Assembly (NCBI RefSeq): GCF_021869535.1
Contig: NW_026262734.1
Span: 80,352,339 to 80,416,338, forward strand
Source: Mytilus californianus
Taxonomy: Eukaryota > Mollusca > Bivalvia > Mytilida > Mytilidae
DNA length: 64,000 bases
Direction of reading: 5' to 3'
The notes under the pieces were generated by a model. It did no database searches and had not been told where the DNA came from. It saw only the letters and a list, made by a program, of their open reading frames with translations. Shown here piece by piece: positions 12,509 to 24,164 of this stretch. The translations under genes and the position numbers were made by a program. Every line of letters starts with the position of its first letter. Position 1 is the stretch's first letter.

Positions 12509-12630
12509 CAGCAACATTCAACATTCGTTTTCAACATTCAACATTCTTTTTCAACATTCAACATTCTTTTTCAACATTCAACATTAGTTTTTCAACACTC
12601 GATTTCATCATTCAACATTCGATTTAATCT
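12509..12630 (+). repeat. Resumption of the period-20 minisatellite
   Basis: Six or so further copies of the CAACATTCAACATTCNTTTT unit follow the interruption at 12056-12508, showing that the array was once continuous. Confidence 0.85.
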
Positions 12631-12754
12631 TTTTTATATGGAAATGATATTTTTATATCTTGTTGCTAGTCATTCGCATACAGACAAGAGGATTTAGAAT
12701 GATGTATATTTGTACAAAACGAAGACGAATCCATGTAAAAAAAACGATTAAGAA

Positions 12755-12962
12755 GTGAGAGCAAAGACTGGTCGGCCCGGAGTCAGATTAATGTGTCGGG
12801 GAAGGGTGACATATCTTCCAGCGGACTGTTACCTTGTGAACTATACCATTAAAAATCCGAATCGGCGTGTCAGTCTAGTACAAAGCAGGGTTAATATTCT
12901 TTTAACATTAACACGTTCTCGTCCTGAATATACGTATTATTTGCCACTGGACGTTTAACAGC
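12755..12962 (+). mobile_element. SINE-like dispersed repeat
   Basis: A GC-richer block in AT-rich surroundings, containing ACTGGTCGGCCCGGAGTCAG and ending TGCCACTGGACGTTTAACAG. The closing GGACGTTNAACA word is typical of SINE/LINE 3' tails in bivalves. The assignment rests on memory of that tail; no A or B box was identified. A 67-codon open frame across it is incidental. Confidence 0.45.
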
Positions 12963-14004
12963 CTTTTATAATCATCATCTGAAATGTGTGTGCACGTCTA
13001 ACGCTTTACATGCCAATGAATTAAAAAGAAAGCATTCAGTTTTGCAGTACATGCGCTTATAATCTTGTATTTCATCACTTAACAATGCCTGTGATTTTAG
13101 TCGATCTAATGTATATGTAAATACACCAATACAGACGATGTAAATTAAGGGTTATGCAGATAACCAAAAATATTATTTATGCAATATAACAACAAAATGA
13201 TAAAGAGGAACAGGTATGATAAGTGTTATGTTTGGCCCTCATTCAAAAACATATATATGCATGTCATTAATAACCTTTGTACAGAAATTTTGAAAGCAAT
13301 GATTTCTATTATGTTCAGTTGAAACGAAAAGTAGCATATCAACGGTTTTATTCAAATTATCACGTATGAAGTGCTTTAATTGTCTGTATAAATAAGCACA
13401 CTTCCAAATAAGATTTAATACATATGAAACTTCATATTAAGAAAAGAGTTGAATCAATTTTATATGCTTGAATGGCGAAGTTTTACTATAAAGCAAGTGA
13501 ACGTGAACTTTCTTGTAAAAGAAAATCCTTCATATTGTCAAAATCTTCATAAATGTACTGATATTGAATTATTGTCTTCTTGTACACTAATTCGCCGATA
13601 TTTTTCCGTAGGCAGTGACTTTAACTACAAGACCTCTCGTTACAACTTTGGCCATTGCACAGCGCAAGTGTAATGGGAAAACCGTGATGAAATAATGAAA
13701 ACAAACGTGCACAGGAAGGTAAATAGTAATAACTGATTCTTAAAGAACAATTTCATACAACAAATAATTTAACAAGTGTTAAGGAAAAGTTTAATTATCA
13801 AATTGGAACGCATGGAAAATATAAAAAAAAAAAGAATATCAGAGCTATTCACTTATTTGTCATGCTCTCCACGTGCTATGTATTGATTGTTTATCAATGT
13901 CACGATCAGGTAAACTTCGGCAACAAACTCGAAAATTATATAGCTTGCGATCAACAATCACTGAATGAAATATTATTTGTCGATAATACCTTATAGGTCA
14001 GTAA
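12963..14004. other. Region without a recognised gene
   Basis: No conserved coding signal was found. A 74-codon frame at 13449-13673 is open but has no recognisable domain or repeat relationship. It could be a small exon or chance. Confidence 0.45.
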
Positions 14005-14006
14005 TA

Positions 14007-16094
14007 GAAGTGGGACACTTAAAGACGTATCGTATCTGTATCTGATACGTTGACGTATATGAACGTATCTATTGGTTATTGTTAAAATACATGTAGCAAT
14101 CGAGAATAGGGAAAAGAGTTGGAAAAAAAAGTGAAAGGTTAATGACTATTTTTGGTCTCTATCAATTTTAATACCTGAATTGTTTTTTAGTAATTGTTTA
14201 ACAGATGTATTTAAAATGTGTTTATATACTAGCTTCTTGTATGTCAAAATCATGACTTCTTTTATCTATTGTTACATTTGTTGCCCTAAAGGAATTGTTT
14301 CTACGATATATATTTAGTTACAGAAACTAACAATACAATTATGAAAGCATGGACGACAGCAGAAGCTAACATCTACACACATTTAACAATCACGTGTTTT
14401 TCGTGTCAATCTTATCTGGGAACAGTATATATATATATATATATATATATATGTTCCTGATCTTATATACTTGTATATGTTTTAGCACTCGATATTTAAA
14501 TCATTAGAACTACCCAGGCGTGAAGTTGAATTATATTTAACAATTAAAGTTTACGTTGACAATATCTATACGCGTACTTTAAATTTGCTAATAAATGAAT
14601 CATTCAACATCTGCAGAGTCGGATTGGTGACTGATACCAATTTTAATACATTTAGCAGGCAATACTTTTTTTTTCAAATAGTAAAAATGAAAGAGAACAA
14701 AAAATTTCATCACCCTTTCCCTATTTGTTAACCTCTCTTATCCTTGTTCTCGAAATTATCATCACAGTTTTTGACTCAATCATTATCTATATCTGCATTA
14801 GTATCATTTAAATTCATGCCTGAAAAGTGACGATCGATGGTCTAAATATCGAGTGTTTAGATATAAACGAGTAAACATAAATTGAAAACTATCGTGTAAA
14901 GAAGACTTTTTTGTTAAATAAACTGAATGTTCCTGTCAAGTTTTGTCATAATCAGTTCAATAGTTTGAGAAAAATCTAGTATAATGTAAGATGACATCAA
15001 CAGCGATTCGAGCAAAAAAATTCAAACCAAGCCGCATCATGATAGAATATAGTGTTGACCAATAAATGATCAAATATTTATCACATCTGCCTACAAACAG
15101 TTGAATATGATGCAAAAGATGACTTTGGGATGATAAATACTACTAATGGACCTCTTTGTCTTCCTTATAAGGTCTCTTTTGGTCCATTTATACCTCTCAT
15201 TTACTCAAAATTTCTACTTTTTAGGCCAATAAATAAAAATTTTGGGGTAACTTTCACTCATTTAGGATAGAAATGTTATTATAAATGATTAATTAAAGTA
15301 TTCAAGCTGTATGAACTATCCATATAAAAGTTTACTGTCTCCAAGGAGGTTTCAATAAGTCCTTACGTAAAACTTAAATTTACGCCAAGTTCCAGAGAGG
15401 GACATAAAAAACTTCTCTTTTGGTGAATTATTTGTTGTTACTGCTTTAAAAATAATTTCATTTACTTAAAACTATATATTTATTAAAGTATTTCTTAGGA
15501 AAAGTTTTCTAGTATAGCAGAATATAAGAAATAAGGAGAAAAAGCTCCCCAAGACTCTAAGTATGGCTTGTTCTGTCAACTAATATTCATGGTAAAGTCC
15601 TATTTCAAGGAAATTTTCTCATAAAATGTATTTTGGAGACTCAATCCACTCAGAATATTTCATTATTTGTAATATTTCACTTAAATAGCAAGAAATTTTA
15701 ACACATGAGAGTACTCACAAGGTCAAAGGAGCTTCCCATATTAAGAAGACTTTTTTGTTAAATAAACTGAATGTGACTTTTTTCCTTTGTAATACTGGTT
15801 ATTTCAAGCATTCCTGTCAAGTTTTGTCATAATCAGTTCAATAGTTTGAGAAAAATCTAGTATAATGTAAGATGACATGCAACCGGATGTGACGTACTAT
15901 GATTTGGTGGTATTACACCTTAAAAAGAGAGTGTATTAATGACCGAAAGACATCTAACATAACAAAAAAAAATCCACATAAACATGTACTATTTAAACAC
16001 GTAAATAATCAATTTTGATCAATAACCCATAAATACGTTCAGATACGTCAACGCATCAGATACGGATACGATACGTCTTTAAATGTCCCGCTTC
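14007..16094. mobile_element. Non-autonomous DNA transposon, long TIRs, TA target duplication
   Basis: The left end GAAGTGGGACACTTAAAGAC matches the inverted right end, where GTCTTTAAATGTCCCGCTTC closes the element. Imperfect inverted similarity runs for about 75 bp and includes GACGTATCGTATC and CGTTGACGTAT. A TA dinucleotide flanks each end (14005-14006, 16095-16096). The 2.09 kb interior has no long open frame. It holds an internal direct duplication (14899-14997 and 15743-15878; the second copy has 37 extra bases) and a (TA)n tract at about 14424-14452. The TA duplication fits the Tc1/mariner group, but no transposase remains, so the superfamily is inferred only. Confidence 0.8.
14899..15878 (+). 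repeat. Internal direct duplication inside the TIR element
   Basis: The block AAGAAGACTTTTTTGTTAAA...GTATAATGTAAGATGACAT occurs at 14899-14997 and 15743-15878. The downstream copy contains a 37-bp insertion after CTGAATGT; the remainder is essentially identical. Confidence 0.9.
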
Positions 16095-16156
16095 TAATAA
16101 ATACAAAAACGTGGACTTAGTTCAGTATATATGCATGCACTGGATCAATAATTTAA

Positions 16157-16855
16157 AGGGGCACTATCTACGAGATATATATAAAATCTAAAATATTATT
16201 TTTTTTTGTTCAATCATTAATGAAAATGAAATAAGAAAATTATAATTCGCTTTTAGCAGCCAGTATGGTTCAATTTTGTCAAAATAAGCTAAGAAACATT
16301 GATGATGAATAATTCACTTGTCTGAGAGTGAATATTTCGACCTCATTAAATCCGTATTCATGTGAACTTCAATTTAACCCCTTAGCTAGAGATGGATAAT
16401 GCATGAATTGTGCGTGTTCAGTTATTTAAAGGAAAAAAATGTCAACATTGAAATTGAAACAAAGGTAAACCATTCGATTGACTGATTCGATCCACACAAA
16501 TCATTCTTATACAGGTAAAAACGATGATTAACATTTTGTATTTTTAATCTATGATATGAAATTAAACAGATTTAGAAAAATCCAACTGCACGAGTTCGCT
16601 ATCTATTTATATCTATATGTATATTTATATCGCTTAAATGACCATCGGAGGTCTTCGGAGGTCAACTCGATAGTTATTTAGATGGCGTCTAGACTAAAAT
16701 ACACACGAAACGAAGCTACATATTATCGAGTCCATGCCCTGTGAATTGTTTATTTGATACTTTTTATAATTTGGATAAATGTTTTACATTGTTATAAATC
16801 AAATATGAGAATTTGAGTCAAATCGGTGAACATGAATTTGACAGTTAGTGCCCCT
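16157..16855. mobile_element. MITE with TTAA target duplication (Kolobok- or piggyBac-like)
   Basis: The 699-bp element starts AGGGGCACTA and ends TAGTGCCCCT, with TTAA on both sides (16153-16156 and 16856-16859). TTAA duplications are characteristic of piggyBac and Kolobok elements; the purine-rich AGGGG terminus favours Kolobok. No coding sequence is present. Confidence 0.8.
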
Positions 16856-16859
16856 TTAA

Positions 16860-18073
16860 AACATTAAAATTACAAGAAATTCGTTTCATATGACTTTAAT
16901 GTTTATGACCCCTTCTGTAGCCATTTGAATTGCGAAATTTTCAAACTGCAATAGTATCAAAACAGCAAAAATAATGAATAATAGAGATGGGCCATTTTGT
17001 AAATATATATACCAAGGGGGAACTTCATGCAAAAGCATTATTATTTATTGTTTCATTGCATTTAATAGAAAAAGAGGATTTTGTGGCAAATAAAACCAAG
17101 ATTTTTGTAGAAAATCCACAGACTTTAAAAAAGAGATATTTGTTATAAAATTTTAAATATAGATTATTCACTTGTTTTTCTATGATGTGCCAGGATTTAT
17201 TGTTTACAAAAGTCCTAAACAACCTCGTGATGAGTCACTAAAGTCGAGCGCACCCTAGAAGGTGTACTTGAATTGGTCCATATTTATATTTGTTTAAACT
17301 AATATCTAACTTTATAAACTTGTTTTAAGGAAATCATTGCTAGGACTGCATGCAATTATCCTCTATCTATCAAGCACCGAATTGCCAAACATGAGAGTAC
17401 AAGAGGAAAGGCTGTTGATTTTCTATAAAATTTCCATATGTTTAGTATTGAATCAACACAAGGAAACAAAATCCTTCTTTTTGAAAAGAAATTAGTTACA
17501 AATGAATAGTGATTCAAATTAAGTTCACCAAAATCTTAAATACAAACAACGATTTTAGATTATTTGTGCCCCCTGAAGTATGTCTTTGGTAAAGTTTGAT
17601 GATTTTTCTCGTGCCATTTTAAACATTATGCTTTTGTCTCTTTTAATTCTTGTCCAGAAATATAATTATATATATAATTATTATAATGTATACTTTACAA
17701 AAATATATATGACGAGGTTGTGGTACAAGGTATATAGCCTAGTTGATTAGTCGTCTATTCGTCCTTCAACAATCAGTTCGAAGGGCCTCGCCCCTTCGTT
17801 TCTCTTTTCGAGTGCTAAAACGAAAGGGAAAGTACTTGAAAATGTGATGGAAATTTTAATTTCTTTAATATAGAAATTGTCTGCATAAAAATGCAAAAAC
17901 ATATTGTTTTTGGGAGTAACCAGTACATGAATTAACACTAGTAATACGAAAGTAATTAAGATATACAATTCCTTGGTAATACTTACAATTGCGTCGTGAT
18001 AAGCCAGCTCCTTGTCAAACTATTTACACAGAACTTTCATCACACATACAGGTAAAAATAGCTTACATATTTT
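16860..18073. other. Region without a recognised gene
   Basis: No conserved coding signal was found. Short minus-strand frames at 17025-17222 and 17747-17968 have no recognisable features. Confidence 0.5.
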
Positions 18074-18076
18074 TTA

Positions 18077-18462
18077 GAGTGCATTTCTTTCTAACACAAA
18101 CGATGCAAACGGCTAAGCGCGCTCATGTTTTGATCATTTGTTTCTAACATACGTTTGCAAAGTTTACATAAACTTTGACAAACTATGCACTCGCTAAAAA
18201 TGCGTCTACAGTTTGTCGTTCATCGGTTGTTAGTACAAACGCTACATTTGTTTCTAACTTCAACCTGATTAAACGATGTATTTGTTTCTACGTTTGCAAA
18301 AAGTCTGTTTACCAACAACATGTGCATGCATTATTGGAAGTTCAAACAGGGTCAGTAAACACTGATTTAACAATGTATTTGTTTCTACTTTTGTAGCGTT
18401 TAGAAAACAACAACAAACGCCACACAACGTTTACAAAATTTTGGTTAGAAAGAAATGCACTC
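18077..18462. mobile_element. MITE with TTA target duplication (PIF/Harbinger-like)
   Basis: The ends GAGTGCATTTCTTTCTAAC and GTTAGAAAGAAATGCACTC form 19-bp inverted repeats, with TTA on both sides (18074-18076, 18463-18465). A TWA trinucleotide duplication and a 5' G are typical of PIF/Harbinger. The 386-bp interior repeats the word TTTGTTTCTA several times and has no transposase. Confidence 0.8.
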
Positions 18463-18726
18463 TTAGATAAGGTACAAACTACACAGTTATTTCATTATAC
18501 ATAAACATATGAATGTCTTCTTACTTGCGTACCTGTAGTGTCAAAATGTACAACGTTTTGTTTAGAAAATTCTATTTACGTAATGCAAGGAAAAAGTATA
18601 CTTAAATTTCGCATAGGATCAAACATGGAAAGAAGAATATTTTACCCTATTTTCGTGCGAATCATGATTTCACCTGTTTGGATAGTGTTATTTCGAGATT
18701 ACTACTGTTGGCATTGTCTTATTTAA

Positions 18727-19365
18727 TGATTTTCTCGGTTGATATTGTGTAATTCCATGATACTCCTTTTTGTATTATGTGATTTTATGACAGCTCAAAT
18801 AGGTAAACTGGTGATTTCAAGATTACTCTTAAGTTGGTATTTAGTAATATTATGATTACTACTGTTGGTATTGTGTGATTTCATGATAGCTGATCTTAAT
18901 ATTGAGTAAGTTCATGATTACTCCTGTTGGTTTAGTGTGACTTCATGATTTTTCCTGTTGGTAAAATGTGATTTCATGATTACTGCTTTTAGTATTGAGT
19001 GACTTAATGATTACTCCTGTTGTTATAATGTGACTTCATGATTACTGATGTTGTTATTGCATTGATAATTATACGTGATTTTATAATTATTACAGTCGGT
19101 ATTGTGTAATATCATGATGACTTTTGTTAGTTAATACGTATGATTTCATAATTACTCCTTTTGGTATTGTTTGATTTCATAATTACTCCTTTTGTTTTTG
19201 TATAATTTCATAATTACTCCTTTTGTTATTGTATGATTTCATGGTTACTCCTTTTGTTATAATGTGACTTCATGATTACTCCTGTTAGTATAGTGTGACT
19301 TCATGATTACTATTGTTGGTATAGTATGATTTAATGGTTACTCTTGTTGGTATTGCACTCTGCAC
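18727..19365 (+). repeat. 31-bp satellite array, left block
   Basis: Degenerate tandem copies of a unit close to GATTTCATGATTACTCCTTT plus TGTTATTGTAT (about 31 bp). The same unit fills 21650-22920. The LINE fragment between them appears to have split one array. Confidence 0.9.
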
Positions 19366-19749
19366 TGTTAGCCACTAGTCTGATGCCCCAGAATGGTAAA
19401 ATATTATTCAGCATAGTAAGTATTTAAAAATCTTTGTTTAGAAACGGAAGAAAAATGTTGGAATATTGGTATTCAGACTAGTAGTAGGAGAAGATTAATT
19501 GTGATGCAGACTGGTATTCTTCTTCTCCTTTAGTTACGAAATACCATCATCGTTTTGGGGATAATTTTCCAGCGCATGCCTGTATGAGGTTGTTTTAAGT
19601 TTATTTCATTTTTTCTTTTATTTATCATGTTTATGAAATTTACAATTTTTATAATTTTGATTGTTTTCCATTTTTTATGGGTTTTTTTTATATTAAGATA
19701 AAAACAATAGGCACATTTAGTTTAGGTGCGAGAATTATTCAAGGAGGAC

Positions 19750-20001
19750 TTAATGAGTGAGTGCATCCTTAAAGTTGTCTGTAGAGGTTTGGTTTGACAT
19801 ATCAGGTGGTAATTTATTCCAATCTTTGATTGTTTGGCTGAAGAATGAAAATTCAAAACTGTCTTTGTTACATTGAAGTTGTCTGTATGCTTGTTGGTGG
19901 GTAGATCTTGTTTTAGACTGGCATTTCATGAGTATACCTTGCGATGGGATTGCAATTTCATTGTTTATGACTTTGTTGAACATTAAGAGTTTGGTTTTCA
20001 A
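19750..20001 (-). pseudogene. LINE reverse transcriptase C-terminal fragment
   Basis: An 83-codon open segment ending in FFSQTIKDWNKLPPDM, a hallmark of the end of CR1/Jockey-type reverse transcriptase proteins. It is continuous, through an upstream stop, with RLEQVYTTK and NLQECRLKTK further along the minus strand. Confidence 0.85.
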
Positions 20002-20566
20002 CCTGCACTCTTGAAGGTTTGCCAGTTTAGATTTTCTAGCATTTCAGATACACTGCTGGTATTGTGATATCTGTTGCAAGTATTTCGTGCAGCTCTTCGT
20101 TGTATATACTTGTTCCAATCTATAAATATTTTCGGAGGTGTGTGGATCCTAAACTGTGCAGCAGTATTCTAATTTTGGTCTTACTATAGTTTGATAAGCT
20201 CTTTCCTATACTATTTTGAGTTAATTTTTAGATTTCGTTTGATTGATAATAAGGATTGATTTTCTTTTGCTGTTTGACGTTTGGTATTTATTGTATGTGT
20301 TTGTTACATTTGAGGTCCGAAGAAAGTGTAATGCCTAGATATTTTGCTGATTGGACTTGTCTGGGATATGGCAATGCATGTTGTAATAGAAATGCTTTTT
20401 CAGAGGGGTTTGTATGAAGGATACCTTCACTTCATAAAGATCCACTGTCGGTGTTCTCATTTCTTTGGCTTTTTATATAAGAGTGTAGCATTTTGGGTTG
20501 CTTGTTGAAATATTTCTGGTCTGGTTCTTTTATGTCGATGTCAAAGATCATATTTTCAATGTATGC

Positions 20567-20824
20567 TCAGTATGCTTTTCTCATCTCTTTTTGAAGTTTG
20601 GTCTTTATCTCTTTGTATTTATTGTTGTATGATGAGTCATGATTTTTCTTTTTGTAAAGTTTGTTTTTCTTTCTGATGAATCTTTTTAGGTCTTTATTTA
20701 TCCATGGTAATTTTTTTCTCCATTTTCTTTCGTTGGTATATTTTTGTTGATGTTTTCTGTCGTTTTTGGTTTTAAAGGTGATCCATAGATCATCGACAGT
20801 CATAGTTGTCTTGTTCACTTTCAA
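20567..20824 (-). pseudogene. LINE endonuclease-RT linker fragment
   Basis: An 85-codon open segment with LPWINKDLKRFIRKKNKLYK, the basic linker that precedes the reverse transcriptase fingers in this LINE group. The palm domain that should follow is missing. Confidence 0.8.
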
Positions 20825-21649
20825 ATAATCATGTGTTAGTATGAAATATTTCTTTGTGTTCTCCCAGTCTGCTTCTTTTTTTTGTATATACGTACTTTAT
20901 GTGGGTGTTGTTTTGGTGATGGTATAGCAAAATTTATTTCACAAAAGACAATGTCATGGTCACTTCCTCCTATAGGTGGGAGGGTCTCAATTATATTGAC
21001 AAAGGATGGATGTCATGCACATTAAGTCCAAAGTTCTATCATTTCTGGTTTTCTTGTTTATTACTTGTGCTAAATTATTATCATCATGAATATTAAGCAG
21101 TTGTTGGTGTAATGCTGAGTCAGGTTTATTTGGTACTGTCAAATTTTTTTCCCAGTATATTTTGTCAAGGTTAAAGTTACCACTTAGCCAGACGTTTGCA
21201 TTTGTTTTTTTGCACGCAGTATTAAGAGAGATACCAATGTTTTATAATGAATCCCCTTTATCTGAAGGTGGTCTATCGTACGCGACTAAGTATAGTGTTT
21301 TATTGTTTGGAGATGTTATTTTTGACCAGATTATTTCGCAGTCTGTGTCATATTCAATTACTTGTGATGAGATGTATTTATTTGAGACTGCTAACAATAC
21401 TCATCCATATCCGTCTTTTCTATTTTTGTTGTAAACAGTGTATTCGGATGGTAATATATACTCGTATGGTGATATAAAACTTAAGAGTCAGGTTTCTGTG
21501 CCATTGATTATGTCTGTTTCACAGGATTCAAATACTTGTTTTTATTTCAGATTAATTTCTTATTTTTCATAGACTGAAAATTTATGGTTAGTGTTCTCAG
21601 TGGTGTTTTACTTGGTTTAGGTTTGTTTTTGTGAATTTTATTTTGACTA

Positions 21650-22920
21650 TGATTTTATTGGGTGATTTAATATAACTGATGTTGGTTTTTGTGTGATTCG
21701 TGATGACTGCTGTTGGTATAGTGTGGTTTCATGATTACTTCTTTATATATTGAGTGACTTCATGATTACTTTCGTTGGTATAGTGTGGTTTCATGATTAC
21801 TTCTTTTAGTATTGAGTGACTTTATGATTACTCCTGTTGGTATTAAATGATTTCATGATTACTCCTTTAGTTATAGTAAGATTTCATGATTACTCCTTGT
21901 GTTATAGTATGATCTCATGATTACTACTTTTAGTATTGAGTGACTTTATGATTACTCCTGTTGGTATTAAATGATTTCATGATTACTCCTTTAGTTATAG
22001 TAAGATTTCATGATTACTCCTTTTGTTATAGTATGATCTCATGATTACTACTTTTGGTATTGTTTGATTTCATGATTACTCCTTTTGGTATTGTATGATT
22101 TCATGATTACTCCTGTTGGTATTGCATGATTTCATGGCTACTCCTTTTGTTATTGTATGATTTCATAATTACTCTTTTGTTATAGTATGATTTCATGATT
22201 ACTCCTTTTGTTATAGTATGATTTCATAATTACTCTTTTATAATAATATGACTTCATGATTACTCCTTTTGTTATTGTATGATTTCATATTTACTCTTTT
22301 GGTATTGTATGATTTCATGATTACTCATTTTGTTATTGTATGATTTCATGATTACTCCTTTTGTTATAGTGATTTCATGATTACTCCTTTTGGTATTGTA
22401 TGATTTCATGATTACTCCTTTTGGTTTTGTATGATTTTATGATTACTCCTTTTGGTATTGTATGATTTCATGGTTACTCCTTTTGTTATAGTGTGACTTC
22501 ATGATTACCCAAAAAGGTAAAGTGTGATATCATGATTACTGATGTTGTTATTGCATGATTTCATGATTTCTACAATTGGTATTGTGTAACATCTTGATTA
22601 CTCCTGTTAGTTACGTATGATTTCACGGTTACTCCTTTTGTTATTGGTTGATTTCATGATTACTCGTTTTGGTATTGTATGATTTCATGATTACTCGTTT
22701 TGGTATTGTATGATTTCATGGTTACTCCTTTTGTTATTGTATGACTTCATAATTACTCTTTTGTTATTGTATAATTTCTTGATTACTCCTTTTGTTATTT
22801 CATGATAACTCCAAAAGGTACAGTGTGATATCATGATTACTTCTGTTGATATTTTGTAATTTCATTATTACTCCTATTTTTATATGTGATTTCATGATTA
22901 CTTGTTTTTGTATTGTGTGA
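21650..22920 (+). repeat. 31-bp satellite array, right block
   Basis: About 40 tandem copies of the unit TGATTTCATGATTACTCCTT (plus TTGTTATTGTA), more homogeneous than the left block at 18727-19365. TGATT...ATGATTACT recurs every 31-32 bp. No gene is present. Confidence 0.93.
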
Positions 22921-23235
22921 CAAATTTCAGAAAGCTCTGATTTATAGTTCCTGAGGAAAAGGTAACAAATTTGTTTTGGGTGACCAACCATACAGACTGA
23001 TAGAAAGACAGAGGCAAAACAGTATATCCCCTTCCTTTTTAAAACATAATCCAAGCAAAACAAGCGAGAACATAATCTTAAACTGAATGCAGGAGAGTTA
23101 AGTATTGAATACAAGATCAAAATATCTTCTTTTCTTTTATTTGTTACTCATAATTATCATTTCTTAATGAATAATACTACATTATTTTTTGTTTGTTATC
23201 AAAATATGAAATGTATTCAAAACACAGTATTTGAT

Positions 23236-23488
23236 TTGATTTTGATTTGATTTTTGGTGTTTTAACGCCACTTTTAAGCACCGCTTTTGGACTATTTCAG
23301 GGCGGTCAGTTTTTATTGGTGGAGGAAGCCGGAGTGCCCAGAGAAAACCACCGACCTTCGATAGGAAAACTGACAATCCTAGTCAATTAAGACTGGAGTC
23401 GAGTACACCCGCACGAGCGGGGTTCGAACTCAAAACCTCAGTGTTGACTGGCTAATGATTACAGTAGTAACTACTTAGACCACTCGGC
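23236..23488 (-). mobile_element. tRNA-derived SINE with target-site duplication
   Basis: On the minus strand the element starts TGGCCGAGTGGTCTAAG (A-box-like tRNA head). It has GAGTTCGAACCCCGC (B box), then a conserved central block TTTTCTCTGGGCACTCCGGC TTCCTCCACC, and ends in an (ATCAAA)n-type tail. Direct repeats CACAGTATTTGAT flank it (23223-23235 and 23489-23501), proving retroposition. From memory the central block resembles the widespread Meta-type invertebrate SINEs. The internal Pol III promoter boxes look intact. Confidence 0.88.
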
Positions 23489-23727
23489 CACAGTATTTGA
23501 TAAAAAGTATCAATTTTGTTATCTGTTTTCACAAATTTGAAAGCAAGATGTATTTCAACAAATTGCCAACAATAAAGTAGGTGAAATCAAAACAGATTAT
23601 TTTCAGTGAGAAAATGAGGCTAATTGAACAAAAAGGTCAAATTCACAACATCAAAGAAAGAAGCTTTGATGTTTAAAAGAGAAATCTTTTTAAAAAAAAT
23701 AGGGAATGTGTCCATGGGACACAGATG

Positions 23728-24101
23728 ATGCCCCCTCTAGCATATAACTCAAGAACTGTAAAAGTGACGCTACCAAAATTTGTACTTGATCTGAGTTTTG
23801 TGGTAATAAGCATAGTTTATAAGTTTCATAACATTTAGTTGAGGCAAACTCAAGTTAGAGAAAGGAAACGAAAAATTCAGCAATTTTTCCATTTGTAAAG
23901 GGGCATACCTCTAGAACGGTAAAAGTAACACCACCAAAATTCCAACTTGATCTGTGTTTTGTGGAAACAAGCATTGTGTATAGGTTTCATAACATTTGGT
24001 TGAGGCAAACTAAAGTTAGAGAACGGAAACCAATTTTGGGACGTACGTACGTACAGACGGACAAGGGTAAAACTTAATGCCCCCTCCGCTACGGCGGGGG
24101 C
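23728..24101 (+). mobile_element. Hairpin-ended element, family F1
   Basis: The 5' side carries ATGCCCCCTC (23728-23737). The interior holds two diverged ~190-bp units containing ATAACTCAAGAACTGTAAAA or CTCTAGAACGGTAAAAGTAA and GTTGAGGCAAACT. A GACGTACGTACGTACAGACG tract follows. The 3' end is the stem-loop 24079-24101 (GCCCCCTCCG...CGGCGGGGGC), whose left arm repeats the 5' motif and whose right arm is its complement. It shares its architecture with the elements at 26390, 28455, 32105 and 37344, and is non-coding. Confidence 0.65.
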
Positions 24102-24164
24102 TTAAAAAACATGGAATGCATTCTGTTCAGCATTATCATATCAGAGGGTCTGGATGGGGGTCCT

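Larger units (their letters stand above)
19366..21645 (-). mobile_element. Internally deleted non-LTR retrotransposon (CR1/Jockey-like LINE)
   Basis: Read on the minus strand from 21560 downward. An AP-endonuclease part is recognisable (CEIIWSKI, then NVWLSGNFNLDKIYW near 21190-21150), followed by the pre-RT linker LPWINKDLKRFIRKKNKLYK (within 20824-20567). Then comes the post-catalytic block AKYLGITLSSDLKCNKHI, RPKLEYCCTV, and the C-terminal NLQECRLKTKLLMFNKV and FFSQTIKDWNKLP (20001-19750). The RT palm with its YADD box is absent: only about 100 bp separate the finger-side linker from YLGITL, so most of the catalytic domain was deleted. Several stops and frameshifts are present, so the copy is dead. 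It lies inside the 31-bp satellite. Confidence 0.85.

Noticed and set aside
13449-13673. 74-codon open frame
   Set aside because: No motif, no splice partner and no repeat match could be found; it is not enough to call a gene.
18727-22920. CRISPR-like regular array
   Set aside because: The units are contiguous and degenerate with no unique spacers, and the context is a eukaryotic intron-rich genome.
23236-23488. Possible functional tRNA gene on the minus strand
   Set aside because: A and B boxes are present, but the sequence continues into a conserved SINE body and tail and is flanked by target duplications; it is a retroposon.
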